Of a stretch of 64,000 bases of DNA, positions 1-7,413 are shown piece after piece. Numbering within the stretch: the first letter of the stretch is position 1; the number at the start of each line of letters is the position of its first letter. A program made the translations under genes and the position numbers. The notes beneath the pieces were generated by a model that worked only from the letters and a program-made list of their open reading frames with translations, did no database searches and was not told the DNA's origin. This DNA comes from Baekduia soli (GTDB lineage: Bacteria > Actinomycetota > Thermoleophilia > Solirubrobacterales > Solirubrobacteraceae): the NCBI RefSeq assembly GCF_007970665.1, contig NZ_CP042430.1, forward strand, positions 4,960,001-5,024,000. The letters are read 5' to 3'.

Positions 1-537
1 GAAGATGCCCGCGGTGACGCGGTCGCCGTAGTCCAGGACGCGGGACATGATGTCCGCGCCGACGACCACGACCGTGCGCGCCCGGCTTGACTCGACCTGG
101 CCGACGGCCATCGACAGCGCGGCGAGGAAGCCCGTGCACGCGGCGTTGACGTCCAGGGCGCCGGCGCGGTGGGCGCCGATGCCCGCCGCGACGACGGCCG
201 CGGTGTGCGGGGTGAGGTCGTCGGGCGTCATCGTGGCGACGATGACCAGGTCGACCTCGCCCGCGTCGACGCCCGCCTTGTTCAGCGCGTCGGTCGCCGC
301 GGTGGCGGCGAGGTCGCTCAGGCGCTCGCCGTCGGCGGCGCGGCGGCGATGCTCGACGCCCGTGCGGCGCACGAGCCAGTCGGGCTCGATGCCCAGGGGC
401 GCGGCGATCTCGTCCGTGGAGACCTCACGGTCCGGGAAGCACGACGCGACCGAGACGACGCTCGCACCCGGGGCCACGGGGCGGATCAGGCCCAGGGCGT
501 CCAGCGGACTCTGAAGGAGCTCCGGCAAGGACGCCAT
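1..537 (-). CDS. fabH: 3-oxoacyl-ACP synthase III (FabH-like), 3' end cut by window edge
   Basis: Only the N-terminal 179 codons lie in the window; the reading frame is still open at base 1. The protein is a thiolase-fold ketosynthase of the FabH/KAS III type, which condenses an acyl-CoA with malonyl-ACP to start fatty-acid chains or a related starter reaction in the cytoplasm. Visible marks are the conserved DWLVRRTGVEHRR segment (residues 53-65), the stretch DVNAACTGFL holding the nucleophilic cysteine at residue 134, and the strand VVVVGADIMSR (156-166). The His and Asn of the catalytic triad would be off the window. The ATG at 535-537 was chosen because the family homology begins about 25 residues later and no better start lies upstream; no clear ribosome binding site precedes it. 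It could equally be a secondary-metabolism KAS III paralogue. Confidence 0.85.
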   Translation of the reverse strand, partial: MASLPELLQSPLDALGLIRPVAPGASVVSVASCFPDREVSTDEIAAPLGIEPDWLVRRTGVEHRRRAADGERLSDLAATAATDALNKAGVDAGEVDLVIVATMTPDDLTPHTAAVVAAGIGAHRAGALDVNAACTGFLAALSMAVGQVESSRARTVVVVGADIMSRVLDYGDRVTAGIF

Positions 538-594
538 TGTGCTGCCTGCGGCGGCGGGATCGCCGCCGCCCGGACCCCCAAGCACCTGAACGGG

Positions 595-729
595 CTAGGT
601 GTCGGCGCGCTGCCGAGCGGCCGATCCGGCCATCCCCGCATCGTCGCCGGCACGGCTGCGGCGCCCGACGAGCCGCTCCAGGCACGCCGCCACCCAGGTG
701 CCCAACGCGACGATGGTGGCCAGTGCCAT
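595..729 (-). CDS. small hydrophobic hypothetical protein (44 aa)
   Basis: A short frame of 44 codons starts at an ATG (727-729) and ends with TAG. The first 15 residues (MALATIVALGTWVAA) are hydrophobic enough for a single membrane segment, and the rest is basic (ERLVGRRSR). It lies on the same strand as the FabH-like gene, 57 bases upstream of it. I do not recognise a family. It could be a small membrane protein, or a chance frame in GC-rich DNA; there is no strong Shine-Dalgarno sequence. Confidence 0.3.
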   Translation of the reverse strand: MALATIVALGTWVAACLERLVGRRSRAGDDAGMAGSAARQRADT

Positions 730-772
730 CGCGCGACACTACCAGTGCAACGGCGTCGCGCCAGGGTCTTCG

Positions 773-985
773 TCAGCCTTCGAGGAGCGAGAGGCGCACC
801 CCGTACCAGGGATCGCCCTCGCGCACGAAGCGCCCGTTGACCTCCCGCAGCGTGTAGGTCCGGCCCGCGACGACGACCGAGCGGCTGTCCGGGCCGACCG
901 AGTCGATCACGGCCGGCTCGACCGCGCCGAGGTGCACGATGCGCACCGGCATGCCGGGCGACGGGATCGGGCGGGTGGGCGCCAT
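773..985 (-). CDS. hypothetical protein (70 aa)
   Basis: Seventy codons read from an ATG at 983-985 and end LSLLEG. The sequence looks like one small soluble beta-rich domain: PVRIVHLGAVEPAVIDSV, then a strand-turn-strand VVVAGRTYTLREVNGRFV, then WYGVRLSLL. I do not recognise the family and assign no function. The start was chosen because upstream in-frame residues are low-complexity and basic, while the conserved-looking part begins just after this ATG. It is divergent from the next gene on the plus strand, and the 181-base gap between them carries a perfect 14-base palindrome that could regulate both. Confidence 0.55.
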   Translation of the reverse strand: MAPTRPIPSPGMPVRIVHLGAVEPAVIDSVGPDSRSVVVAGRTYTLREVNGRFVREGDPWYGVRLSLLEG

Positions 986-1018
986 CACCCGATGGTCCCA
1001 GGTCGGCCGGAGGTGGCG

Positions 1019-1032
1019 CTTCGGGCCCGAAG
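1019..1032. promoter_or_regulatory. perfect 14-bp palindrome in a divergent intergenic region
   Basis: CTTCGGGCCCGAAG reads the same on both strands and sits between the divergent genes at 773-985 and 1167-1457. A dimeric regulator could bind here. The binding protein is unknown, and GC-rich palindromes also occur by chance. Confidence 0.3.
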
Positions 1033-1166
1033 CCTTCGATCGGCTCTCCGGCCATTGGCCCACAGGGACAAACGCGGACCCGCAATCCTGGCCCGCCGTG
1101 CGAAGGCAACGGCCGTGCCGAGGCTCATCATGGTGTCGACCCGACCCTGCTGAGGAGCGTCGTGCC

Positions 1167-1457
1167 ATGACCAGTGAACGTGCAGAGGCCTACCGGCGTG
1201 TGACCCACACCCTCGACGAGCTCGGCCCGAGCAAGCTCCTCGGCGACGAGCAGGAGCGCATCCGCCGCGCGGCCGACAGCCTCCTGTTCAGCCAGGACGC
1301 GGCCGACCGGGCCGCGCGGTGCGCGATCGAGGACATCGAGCGCCTCTGCCGTGCGCTGGTCGACAGCGGCCGCTGGCACCAGGCGACCGCGAGGCGGCTG
1401 GCCGACGACGTCTCCCACTGCGGCCCGGTGCTGATGCCCGAGCTCAAGGCCGCCTGA
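1167..1457 (+). CDS. hypothetical protein (96 aa), helical
   Basis: Ninety-six codons begin at an ATG preceded by GAGGAG at 1152-1157, about nine bases upstream, which fixes the start. The protein is soluble, charged and probably all helical, with Arg/Glu-rich stretches (ERIRRAADSLLF, DIERLCRALVDSGRW) and no signal peptide or membrane segment. I do not recognise a named domain. Its last 14 bases overlap the 3' end of the convergent FAD oxidoreductase gene. Confidence 0.65.
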   Translation: MTSERAEAYRRVTHTLDELGPSKLLGDEQERIRRAADSLLFSQDAADRAARCAIEDIERLCRALVDSGRWHQATARRLADDVSHCGPVLMPELKAA

Positions 1458-2967
1458 GCAGCCCTCGCCCGAGCGCGGCGCGCGCGGCCGCGTCGCCCGG
1501 CACGCCGTGCACCGCCCCGCCCGGGAACGTCGCGGCGCTGCCCAGGAACAGGCCCTTCAGCGGCGTGCTGTAGGGCGAGAGCTTGGGCAGCGGGCGGAAC
1601 ACCACCTGGTCCAGCCGGTAGGTGCCGCCGCCCACGTCACCGCCGACGAGGTTGGCGTTGCGGGCCTGCAGCGCAGCGGGCCCGAGGACGTGGCGCGCCA
1701 GGATCCGGTCGCAGAACCCGGGCGCGTAGCGCTCGACCTGGGCCTCGACGCGCTCGACGTGGCGGTCCTGCTCGGCGACCCAGTCCACGCCGCGCTGGGG
1801 CCCGTGGGTGTAGGCCCATGCCGTGTGCCGCCCCGCCGGCGCGCGCGTGGGGTCCGCGACGCTCTGCTGGCCCAGGAGCAGGAACGGCCGCTCGGGCAGG
1901 CCCTCCTGGGAGCGCGCGATCGCGTCGAGCAGCTCGTCCTCGCTGCCGCCCACGTGGACGGTCCCGGCGCCTCGGACCTCCGCGTTGGCCCACGGGATCG
2001 GGCCGTCCAGCGCCCAGTCGACCTTCAGCGTCGACGGGCCGTAGGCGAAGCGGCGCAGGGCGGACCGGTACCAGCCCGCCAGCGCGTCCCCGGCCAGGTC
2101 GACCAGCGCGTGGGGCATCACGTCGGCCACGACGATGGGCGCCGCCAGCGCCTCGCCGTCCGCGATCCCCACGCCGGTCACGCGGCCGCCGGAGGCGGTG
2201 ATGCGCGCGACGCGCGCACCGGTGCGCACCTCGCCGCCGAGGCTGCGCAGGTGACCCACGAGCGCGTCGGCCAGCGCCTGGGCGCCGCCGCGCGGGCTCG
2301 GCCAGCCGACGGCGTGGCCCAGCAGGTCGAGGTAGGCGGCCGCGATCGCCCCGCCGGGCCGGTGGGGCGGCGTGTCGCCGTGCATCGCGGCGGCGTACAG
2401 CCAGGCCCGCGAGCCCGGCGCACCGAACAGCCGGCGCCCGAGGCCGACGGCCGAGCCCGGCAGCAGAGCGCCGAAGCGCAGGAGGGTCGCGGGCCCGGCG
2501 CGGCCCAGCAGCGCGAGCGGGCCGCCCACGGGCGGGAAGCCGGACAGCATCGTGGCGCGCACCGCGTCGAAGTGCTCCAGCAGCGGGGTGGCGAACGTGC
2601 GCCACGCGTCGCCGTCACCGCGGCCCTGGGCCTCGAGCGAGGCGCAGGTCGTCTCGAGGTCGCGGTACAGGACCACGGCGTCGCCGTCGTCGAGGGGATG
2701 GGCCGCGCACGCGGCGGGGTGGACCCACTCCAGCCCGTGGGCGGCCAGCGGCAGGCGCCCGAACACCGGGGAGGCGGCGCCGGCAGGGTAGACCGAGCTG
2801 AACGTGTCGTGCCGGAAGCCGGGCAGCGTGAGCTCCTCGGTGCGCACCGCGCCGCCGGGCGTGTCGGCGGCCTCGAGCACGACCACCGAGCGCCCGGCCT
2901 CGGCCAGGCGGATCGCCGCGGCCAGCCCGTTGGGCCCGCTGCCGACGACGACGGCGTCGGCGCTCAT
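1444..2967 (-). CDS. FAD-dependent oxidoreductase, phytoene dehydrogenase-like
   Basis: The 507-residue protein belongs to the flavin amine oxidase / phytoene desaturase-like family. The N-terminus carries the Rossmann dinucleotide motif VVVGSGPNGLAAAIRLAEAG followed by VVVLEA (about residues 6-33) and the family signature DTPGGAVRTEEL. The C-terminus has the typical FAD-closing stretch GLFLGSAATFPGGAVHGVPG (near 478-497). Length fits the family (about 500-530). Its substrate is unknown; many such actinobacterial paralogues are not carotenoid genes, and no phytoene synthase lies next to it. Its ATG overlaps the TGA of the upstream 374-residue gene (ATGA at 2964-2967), so the two are probably translated together. 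Reading frames further upstream in the same phase are antisense or out-of-frame extensions and were discarded. Confidence 0.88.
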   Translation of the reverse strand: MSADAVVVGSGPNGLAAAIRLAEAGRSVVVLEAADTPGGAVRTEELTLPGFRHDTFSSVYPAGAASPVFGRLPLAAHGLEWVHPAACAAHPLDDGDAVVLYRDLETTCASLEAQGRGDGDAWRTFATPLLEHFDAVRATMLSGFPPVGGPLALLGRAGPATLLRFGALLPGSAVGLGRRLFGAPGSRAWLYAAAMHGDTPPHRPGGAIAAAYLDLLGHAVGWPSPRGGAQALADALVGHLRSLGGEVRTGARVARITASGGRVTGVGIADGEALAAPIVVADVMPHALVDLAGDALAGWYRSALRRFAYGPSTLKVDWALDGPIPWANAEVRGAGTVHVGGSEDELLDAIARSQEGLPERPFLLLGQQSVADPTRAPAGRHTAWAYTHGPQRGVDWVAEQDRHVERVEAQVERYAPGFCDRILARHVLGPAALQARNANLVGGDVGGGTYRLDQVVFRPLPKLSPYSTPLKGLFLGSAATFPGGAVHGVPGDAAARAALGRGLLRRP

Positions 2968-4088
2968 GCGCCCAGCCGCAGCGCGAGCTGGTGCAGCATG
3001 CTGCGAGGGACGTCGGCGCCCTGGCCCCAGAACGCGTGCTGGGCCTCCCGGCCCGCCACGCGGTAGGCGCGGTCGACGTGCCAGGGCATCGGATTCCATG
3101 TCCCCGCGGCCCGCACCCACGCCCGGCCCTCGTGCTCGTAGAGCAGGAGGCGGTTGTGCCCGTCGCCCATGAAGTGGCCCTCGTGGGTGGTGAGGTCGAA
3201 CCCCACCAGCGGCGTGCCGCCCTCGGGGACCGCCGGCGGCTCGTCGTCGCCGTAGCGGGCCAGGCCCTCCTCGAGGTCGGCGAACCAGCGCGCGAGGGCC
3301 CCGGGGTCGTCGCGCGTCACCAGCGCGGTGATCGTCACGTAGCCGCGGGTGAACACCGGGCGTCCCGACGCCGTGCCGGCGGCCACCTCGATCTCGAACG
3401 TCTGGTCGGCCAGTCCGCCCGGCCGCAGCGGGGTGAAGCGCCCGATCTCGCTCGCGTAGTCGGGCCAGGTCTCCGGACGGGTCAGCGCGCCGATCACGGC
3501 CTCGGCGGAGGGCATCGCCACCGGTGGGTAGGTGTGCCAGACCTGCTCGCCGGGCGGGACGCTCTCGGGCGTGAGGCGGCCGAGGCGGGCCAGCGCCAGG
3601 CGGTGGCCGGGATCGTAGAGGTCGCGGTCGGCGACCGTCGGGAACGCGATGCCCCAGGCGCGCCGTGCGTCGTCGGCGTAGGCCTCGGCGAAATCGTCGC
3701 CCAGCAGCCGGCCGGCGCCCTCCAGCAGCTCGTCGCGGTGCAGCGTGCCGCGCGAGGAGCGCCCGGCCGACAGGCGGTCGGCGCCGAAGGCGCGGTGGAA
3801 GGCCCCGACGTCGGCCAGGCGCAGGCGACGCGCGGGGTCGCGCCGGTACCAGTGCGTGGTGAGGATGCAGAACGCCAGGCGCAGGTCCTCGACCTCGCGC
3901 TCGCCGGGGGCGCGGCGGTAGTAGGCGGCGTTGAGGAAGTCGGTGACCCAGGGCGCGGCGTCGGGGGCCGCGATCGACGAGCCGGCCATCCGGGCGAACG
4001 CGAGCGGCCCGGACCCGCGTGCCGGCGGGTCCTCGACGTGCTCGGCGAGCGCGTCGTCCTGCGGGGGCGTGCCGGGTGGTTCGGTCAT
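2964..4088 (-). CDS. hypothetical protein coupled to FAD oxidoreductase (374 aa)
   Basis: This 374-residue soluble protein has no family I can name. It starts at an ATG (4086-4088) with GGAGG a few bases upstream, and its stop overlaps the start of the FAD oxidoreductase, so the pair forms a two-gene operon. An N-terminal segment (WVTDFLNAAYYRR, DLRLAFCILTTHWYRRD) looks helical. A central part (FEIEVAAGTASGRPVFTRGYVTITALVTRDDP) is beta-rich and resembles a ligand-binding or START-like fold only in general character. The C-terminus is rich in Trp and aromatic residues (GRAWVRAAGTWNPMPWHVDRAYR). No signal peptide or membrane helix is visible. Context suggests it acts with the oxidoreductase on a shared lipid or isoprenoid-like substrate; that is inference. 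Confidence 0.75.
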   Translation of the reverse strand: MTEPPGTPPQDDALAEHVEDPPARGSGPLAFARMAGSSIAAPDAAPWVTDFLNAAYYRRAPGEREVEDLRLAFCILTTHWYRRDPARRLRLADVGAFHRAFGADRLSAGRSSRGTLHRDELLEGAGRLLGDDFAEAYADDARRAWGIAFPTVADRDLYDPGHRLALARLGRLTPESVPPGEQVWHTYPPVAMPSAEAVIGALTRPETWPDYASEIGRFTPLRPGGLADQTFEIEVAAGTASGRPVFTRGYVTITALVTRDDPGALARWFADLEEGLARYGDDEPPAVPEGGTPLVGFDLTTHEGHFMGDGHNRLLLYEHEGRAWVRAAGTWNPMPWHVDRAYRVAGREAQHAFWGQGADVPRSMLHQLALRLGA

Positions 4089-4618
4089 GCGGGTCCTCCG
4101 ATCGGGTCCGCTGCCCATGGTGACCGGTCGGACCCGCGAGCGTGTGCGCGCACGGGCCGAGGATGTCCCGACGCGCCGCGGCACCCGCGCCGCGCCGCGG
4201 CGCGCCGGCCGTCTCCGCCGGCGCGATCTGCGCCTCAGGCCGCGCGGCGGGCGCCGGCCGGCGCGGGGGCCGCGGGGCCCAGCGCGGGCCGGGCAGCATC
4301 CCGGTCGCGCGCAGCCCGGCCGCGACGGCGGCAGGGGTGGCGGTCAACGGCGACGTGCGCAGCGCGGCGGCGTGGCCGATGGGCAGGACGGTGCGGGTGG
4401 ACACGGCGGGGACCTCCCGTGGACGGCATGGGGAACGGCTGCTCGCCACCGTCATCGGCCCCCGCGGTCGCACCGACATCCTCCAGCTGCGGGAACGCCC
4501 CGCCCGTGGTCCGCGCACGGACGCGCAGGACGGTCATCGCAGGGGTGCGGGAACCTACGGATGCGGTCTGTGGGGCGGCACCGTCGGCGCCGATCCGGCG
4601 CCCGACGACCATCGGGAC
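4089..4618. other. 530-bp stretch without a convincing gene
   Basis: This gap separates the minus-strand operon (ends its start at 4088) from the small plus-strand gene at 4619. On the minus strand a GTG at about 4402-4404 follows a GGGAGG motif and opens about 80 codons with strong G/C at third positions, but the frame then runs antisense and out of phase through the 374-residue gene without a stop, so I do not call it. No tRNA, repeat or clear terminator was seen. Confidence 0.4.
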
Positions 4619-4924
4619 ATGAAACTTCTCGACCGATCCCCGGGCGGATTCATCATCGCCGCCAACGCCGTCGTCTTCGGCACCGTCGGTGTCGAAGTCT
4701 GGATGCTGATCATCCAGAGTGTCGCCGCCATGATCTTCACGATGATCCTGATCGCCATGATCGCGGCGCTGCTGTGCCGCTGGATGATGAGCCTGATGGG
4801 TCCCGAGGGCCACCTGGACTACCAGCCGCGGCCAGCCCGCCAGGAGCCCGCCGTGTCGCCGCCGCAGCCCGTGGCCGTCCCGGTCCACCGCGCGGTCCGG
4901 ACCGGCACGCCGGTCCTGCACTAG
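4619..4924 (+). CDS. small membrane protein (101 aa)
   Basis: One hundred and one codons start at the ATG at 4619. Two hydrophobic stretches, roughly residues 12-35 (FIIAANAVVFGTVGVEVWML) and 36-58 (QSVAAMIFTMILIAMIAALL), predict two membrane segments with a short loop. A proline-rich, probably cytoplasmic tail follows (about 65-101). I recognise no family. Codon use is typical of the window. The gene ends 64 bases before a strong hairpin that it shares with the convergent COG4315-type gene. The start is the first Met in front of the hydrophobic region; no strong ribosome binding site is seen. Confidence 0.55.
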   Translation: MKLLDRSPGGFIIAANAVVFGTVGVEVWMLIIQSVAAMIFTMILIAMIAALLCRWMMSLMGPEGHLDYQPRPARQEPAVSPPQPVAVPVHRAVRTGTPVLH

Positions 4925-4984
4925 CTCCGCTTCCGCGGCGCCCCGGCCGCCCGGGGCGTCCGGGGGCCCGGAGGCGGTCCACGA

Positions 4985-5018
4985 GATGGCGGCCCCCTTC
5001 CGATCGGGGGCCGCCGTC
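4985..5018. terminator. bidirectional hairpin terminator
   Basis: Perfect arms GGCGGCCCCC (4988-4997) and GGGGGCCGCC (5006-5015) enclose an 8-base loop, with extra pairing at the base. It lies between two convergent genes and probably ends transcription from both sides; there is no U-tract. Confidence 0.6.
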
Positions 5019-5031
5019 CGTGGGCGCCGGC

Positions 5032-5493
5032 TCAGCTGCCGCCCTTCTCGATCTTGTTGCCGTTGGTGCCGACGACGTACCACTCGGCGCCGAACGCCTT
5101 GCTGCCCTCGCCGGCCGTGCTTCCCGGCCTGCCGTTGTCGCCGATGAACGTGTAGAGCGGGTGGTGGTTGTAGGTCACCTGCGTCGTGCCGTCGGCCCGG
5201 CGCGTGGTGCCCAGCTTCGCCGCGCTGACGCCGCCGGTGCCGTGCGGCCTGCCCTTGGTCAGCAGCGGCGGCCACGCCTTCGCGCAGGCGCCGCTGCAGG
5301 CGCTGCGGCCCTTGCTGTCCTTCATGAACAGGTACAGGGTGACGCCCTTGCCGTTGGCGAGGACCTTGCCCAGCTTCGTGCTGTGCACGGCGACCCTGGC
5401 GGGCGCCTTGGGGGTGGTCGCGGCGGTCGCCAGGCCGGCGCCCGTGCCGAGCGCGGCGACGGCGGCGAGGACGGCGACGGTGGGGCGGGTCAT
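5032..5493 (-). CDS. secreted COG4315-type repeat protein
   Basis: This 153-residue protein has an N-terminal signal peptide (MTRPTVAVLAAVAALGTGAGLATAA, residues 1-25) and then two copies of the secreted-repeat motif of the COG4315 / Lipoprotein_15 family. The first repeat includes GKGVTLYLFMKDSKGRSACSG followed by CAKAWPPLL, with the paired cysteines and the W-P-P-L core; the second includes NHHPLYTFIGDNGRPG followed by WYVVG. The family is common in actinobacteria and proteobacteria and is exported, but its biochemical role is not established. No lipobox cysteine is seen at the cleavage region, so it is probably released or cell-wall-retained rather than lipidated. It faces the small membrane-protein gene convergently across a hairpin. 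Confidence 0.85.
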   Translation of the reverse strand: MTRPTVAVLAAVAALGTGAGLATAATTPKAPARVAVHSTKLGKVLANGKGVTLYLFMKDSKGRSACSGACAKAWPPLLTKGRPHGTGGVSAAKLGTTRRADGTTQVTYNHHPLYTFIGDNGRPGSTAGEGSKAFGAEWYVVGTNGNKIEKGGS

Positions 5494-5677
5494 GTCTGCC
5501 TCCGATGGTCAGGCCGGACGCGGAAGGGTCCGGATCTGCCTGTCGAGGACGCCGCGGGACCCAGGATCTTCCGGGCGCCGCGGCGTCCCAACACGATCCC
5601 AATGTGGGGGCCGGTGCGGCGCTGCGCGTGGCGCCGGGGCACGCGGGTCCTCCGGCGTCACACATTCTCCGCAGTCG

Positions 5678-5716
5678 TGGTCACCTTGACCGGCATATGA
5701 CCGGTCGAGGTGACCA
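5678..5716 (-). terminator. hairpin downstream of the desaturase gene
   Basis: TGGTCACCT (5678-5686) pairs with AGGTGACCA (5708-5716), and GACCGG pairs with CCGGTC inside it, leaving a 7-base loop. The structure begins 28 bases after the desaturase stop and is the likely terminator; with its dyad symmetry an operator role is also possible. Confidence 0.55.
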
Positions 5717-5743
5717 GAGCCGCGCGGCGGCGACCACGGCGCT

Positions 5744-6724
5744 CTAGGCCGTCAGCTTCGCGGCCTGGCGCTCGGGCGCCACCTCGACGACGTCCCAGGC
5801 CAGGCCGAGGCGCCGCAGGCCCCGGATGACCATCGAGGAGACGTCGACCTCGTACCAGCGCAGGCCGTGGTGCGCCGACGTCGGGAAGGCATGGTGGTTG
5901 TGATGCCACGACTCCCCGAGCGAGAGGATCGCCAGCCAGGCCAGGTTGCGCGACTCGTCGCCCGTCTCGAAGCGCTGGCGGCCGAAGAAGTGGCAGAGCG
6001 AGTTGATGGAGTAGGTCACGTGGTGCAGGATCAGCATCCGCACCGCGCCACCCCAGAGCAGGCCGGTCAGCGCCGTGTCGATCGAGCCGCCGATCGCCCA
6101 GCCGAGCCCGAACGGCACGGCGAGGCCGGTGAGGACCCAGACGAAGAACGTGCGGTCGACGAACGTGATGACCGGGTCGTCGAGCAGGTCGGGCGCGTAG
6201 CGCTGCCGGTTGGCGCGCTCGGTGTGGATGAACAGCCAGCCGACGTGGGCGTGCAGCAGGCCGCGCAGCACCCCGTGGTGCAGGTGCGGGCTGTGGGGGT
6301 CGCCCGGCTGATCGGAGAAGGCGTGGTGCTTGCGATGGTCGGCGACCCAGGAGATGATCGGGCCCTCGATCGCGGCCGATCCCAGGACGGCCAGCGCGGC
6401 GCGGACCGGCGCGACGGCCTTGAAGCTGCGGTGGGTGAACAGCCGGTGGAAGCCCACGGTGATGCCGAGCGCGGTCAGGATGTAGGTGATCGCGAGGACC
6501 ACGAGGTCGCTCGGGTGCAGCAGGCTGTTCCACAGCTGCCAGCCGACCACGCCGAGCGCCAGGAACGGGATGACGGTGATCAGACCCGTCAGGAAGCGGT
6601 CCAGCCACTCGTGCGCGGTGGGCTGGACGTCGTCGGGGCCGGGGCCGGGCGGGAGCAGCGCCGGCGCGGAGGCGGGAGCGGCCGCAGGCGGCCGCGGGTC
6701 CGCGGTGAGCTCGGACAAGGGCAT
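5744..6724 (-). CDS. membrane acyl-CoA/acyl-lipid delta-9-type desaturase
   Basis: The 326-residue protein is a di-iron membrane fatty-acid desaturase of the stearoyl-CoA desaturase type. The three histidine boxes are clear: HRLFTHRSF (HxxxxH, about residue 100), HRKHHAFSD (HxxHH, about 137) and HHNHHAFP (about 277). Hydrophobic segments flank them (for example FLTGLITVIPFLALGVVGW and LVVLAITYILTALGITVGF). It would insert a double bond into saturated acyl chains at the cytoplasmic membrane, using electrons from a ferredoxin or cytochrome b5-like donor. The ATG at 6722-6724 was preferred over one further upstream because the proline-rich leader already precedes the first membrane segment. The gene is divergent from the 6874 operon, across a region with two dyad elements. 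Confidence 0.92.
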   Translation of the reverse strand: MPLSELTADPRPPAAAPASAPALLPPGPGPDDVQPTAHEWLDRFLTGLITVIPFLALGVVGWQLWNSLLHPSDLVVLAITYILTALGITVGFHRLFTHRSFKAVAPVRAALAVLGSAAIEGPIISWVADHRKHHAFSDQPGDPHSPHLHHGVLRGLLHAHVGWLFIHTERANRQRYAPDLLDDPVITFVDRTFFVWVLTGLAVPFGLGWAIGGSIDTALTGLLWGGAVRMLILHHVTYSINSLCHFFGRQRFETGDESRNLAWLAILSLGESWHHNHHAFPTSAHHGLRWYEVDVSSMVIRGLRRLGLAWDVVEVAPERQAAKLTA

Positions 6725-6782
6725 GACCCCAGGCTGTCGCGCCGGGCCTCGCCCGACACTGAGGCGCATCGGTGGATGACAG

Positions 6783-6796
6783 GGGGGTTAACCCCC
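6783..6796. promoter_or_regulatory. perfect palindrome GGGGGTTAACCCCC
   Basis: A 14-base perfect palindrome lies in the 149-base divergent region between the desaturase start (6724) and the electron-transfer operon (6874). It is a candidate operator for either side; no cognate regulator is identified. Confidence 0.4.
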
Positions 6797-6814
6797 GCAT
6801 GGCGACCGCGCCTC

Positions 6815-6839
6815 TAAGCGAACTCTCATGGGTCGCTTA
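6815..6839. promoter_or_regulatory. inverted repeat TAAGCGA-N11-TCGCTTA
   Basis: Two perfect 7-base arms (6815-6821 and 6833-6839) are separated by 11 bases, about 35 bases upstream of the first gene of the electron-transfer operon. The position suits a transcription-factor site overlapping the promoter. Confidence 0.4.
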
Positions 6840-6873
6840 CGCCGCTACCACCCGCACGGCCGATAACCGTGGT

Positions 6874-7413
6874 GTGTCCTCCGCACCCTCCACTCCCCTC
6901 ACCCACCGGTTCCCCGCCGTCCGGGCCCGTGACGCCGCCCTGCGGCGGATGCGCGGGGTCAACCGCCTCATCGTCGTGGCGGCCGTCGCGCTGGTCATCG
7001 GGTTCTCGCTGCTGGCGATGCGCGCGACCCCCGCCCGGCACGCCACCACGGTGGCGCAGATCGGCCAGACCTCGGCCACCGCCGACCGGACCGCCGGCAC
7101 CTCGTCGCGCCGCGGGTCGTCGTCGCACAAGGCCAAGAGCCATCACCGCAACTCGTCCTCCTCCTCGTCCAGGAAGGCCTCGGCCGCCAGGGCCCGGGCG
7201 TCGAGCAGCTCGTCGGGCTCCGCGGCCACGTCGTCCTCGGGCTCCGCGGGCACGTCGAGCGCCCAGAGCCAGAGCAGCACGAGCTCGTCGCAGGTCGCCG
7301 CCGCGCCCGCCCCGGCGGCGCCGCCCGCCGCCGCGCCCGTCCAGACGTCGCAGCCCGCCGCCGCGCCCGTCCAGACGTCGCAGCCCGCCGTCGTGACCTC
7401 GGGCGGCTCGTGA
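6874..7413 (+). CDS. membrane-anchored Ser- and Pro/Ala-rich low-complexity protein
   Basis: Reading from a GTG at 6874, this 179-residue protein has a basic cytoplasmic leader (DAALRRMRGVNR), one membrane anchor (RLIVVAAVALVIGFSLLAM, residues 31-49) and then an extracytoplasmic tail. The tail is Ser/Thr-rich to about residue 142 and Ala/Pro/Gln-rich at the end, with two exact 30-base repeats encoding APVQTSQPAA-like units. No folded domain is visible. Its stop overlaps the GTG of the apbE gene, so it is the first gene of the operon. In comparable actinobacterial operons an FMN-binding (FMN_bind) protein is often present; I see no such domain here. It may be a spacer, a scaffold, or a reduced acceptor protein. 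The start is uncertain because upstream in-frame codons remain open. Confidence 0.6.
   Translation: MSSAPSTPLTHRFPAVRARDAALRRMRGVNRLIVVAAVALVIGFSLLAMRATPARHATTVAQIGQTSATADRTAGTSSRRGSSSHKAKSHHRNSSSSSSRKASAARARASSSSSGSAATSSSGSAGTSSAQSQSSTSSSQVAAAPAPAAPPAAAPVQTSQPAAAPVQTSQPAVVTSGGS
7324..7383 (+). repeat. two exact 30-bp tandem repeats
   Basis: Copies at 7324-7353 and 7354-7383 are identical and in frame with the low-complexity protein, each adding ten residues of a PAAAPVQTSQ unit. Copy number is likely to vary between strains by slippage. Confidence 0.85.

Noticed and set aside
1444-4518. Continuous 1024-codon minus-strand frame joining the FAD oxidoreductase to upstream DNA
   Set aside because: The upstream half overlaps the 374-residue gene in another phase and is Arg/Pro-rich low-complexity sequence. 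The real start is at 2967.
7324-7383. CRISPR-like repeats
   Set aside because: Two tandem in-frame copies without spacers, inside a low-complexity coding region, are ordinary protein repeats.
6874-7413. ApbE-type flavinylation motif in the Ser-rich tail (SGSAATSS)
   Set aside because: It does not match the known S/T-G-A-S/T-x-S/T pattern well. The composition alone produces such strings.
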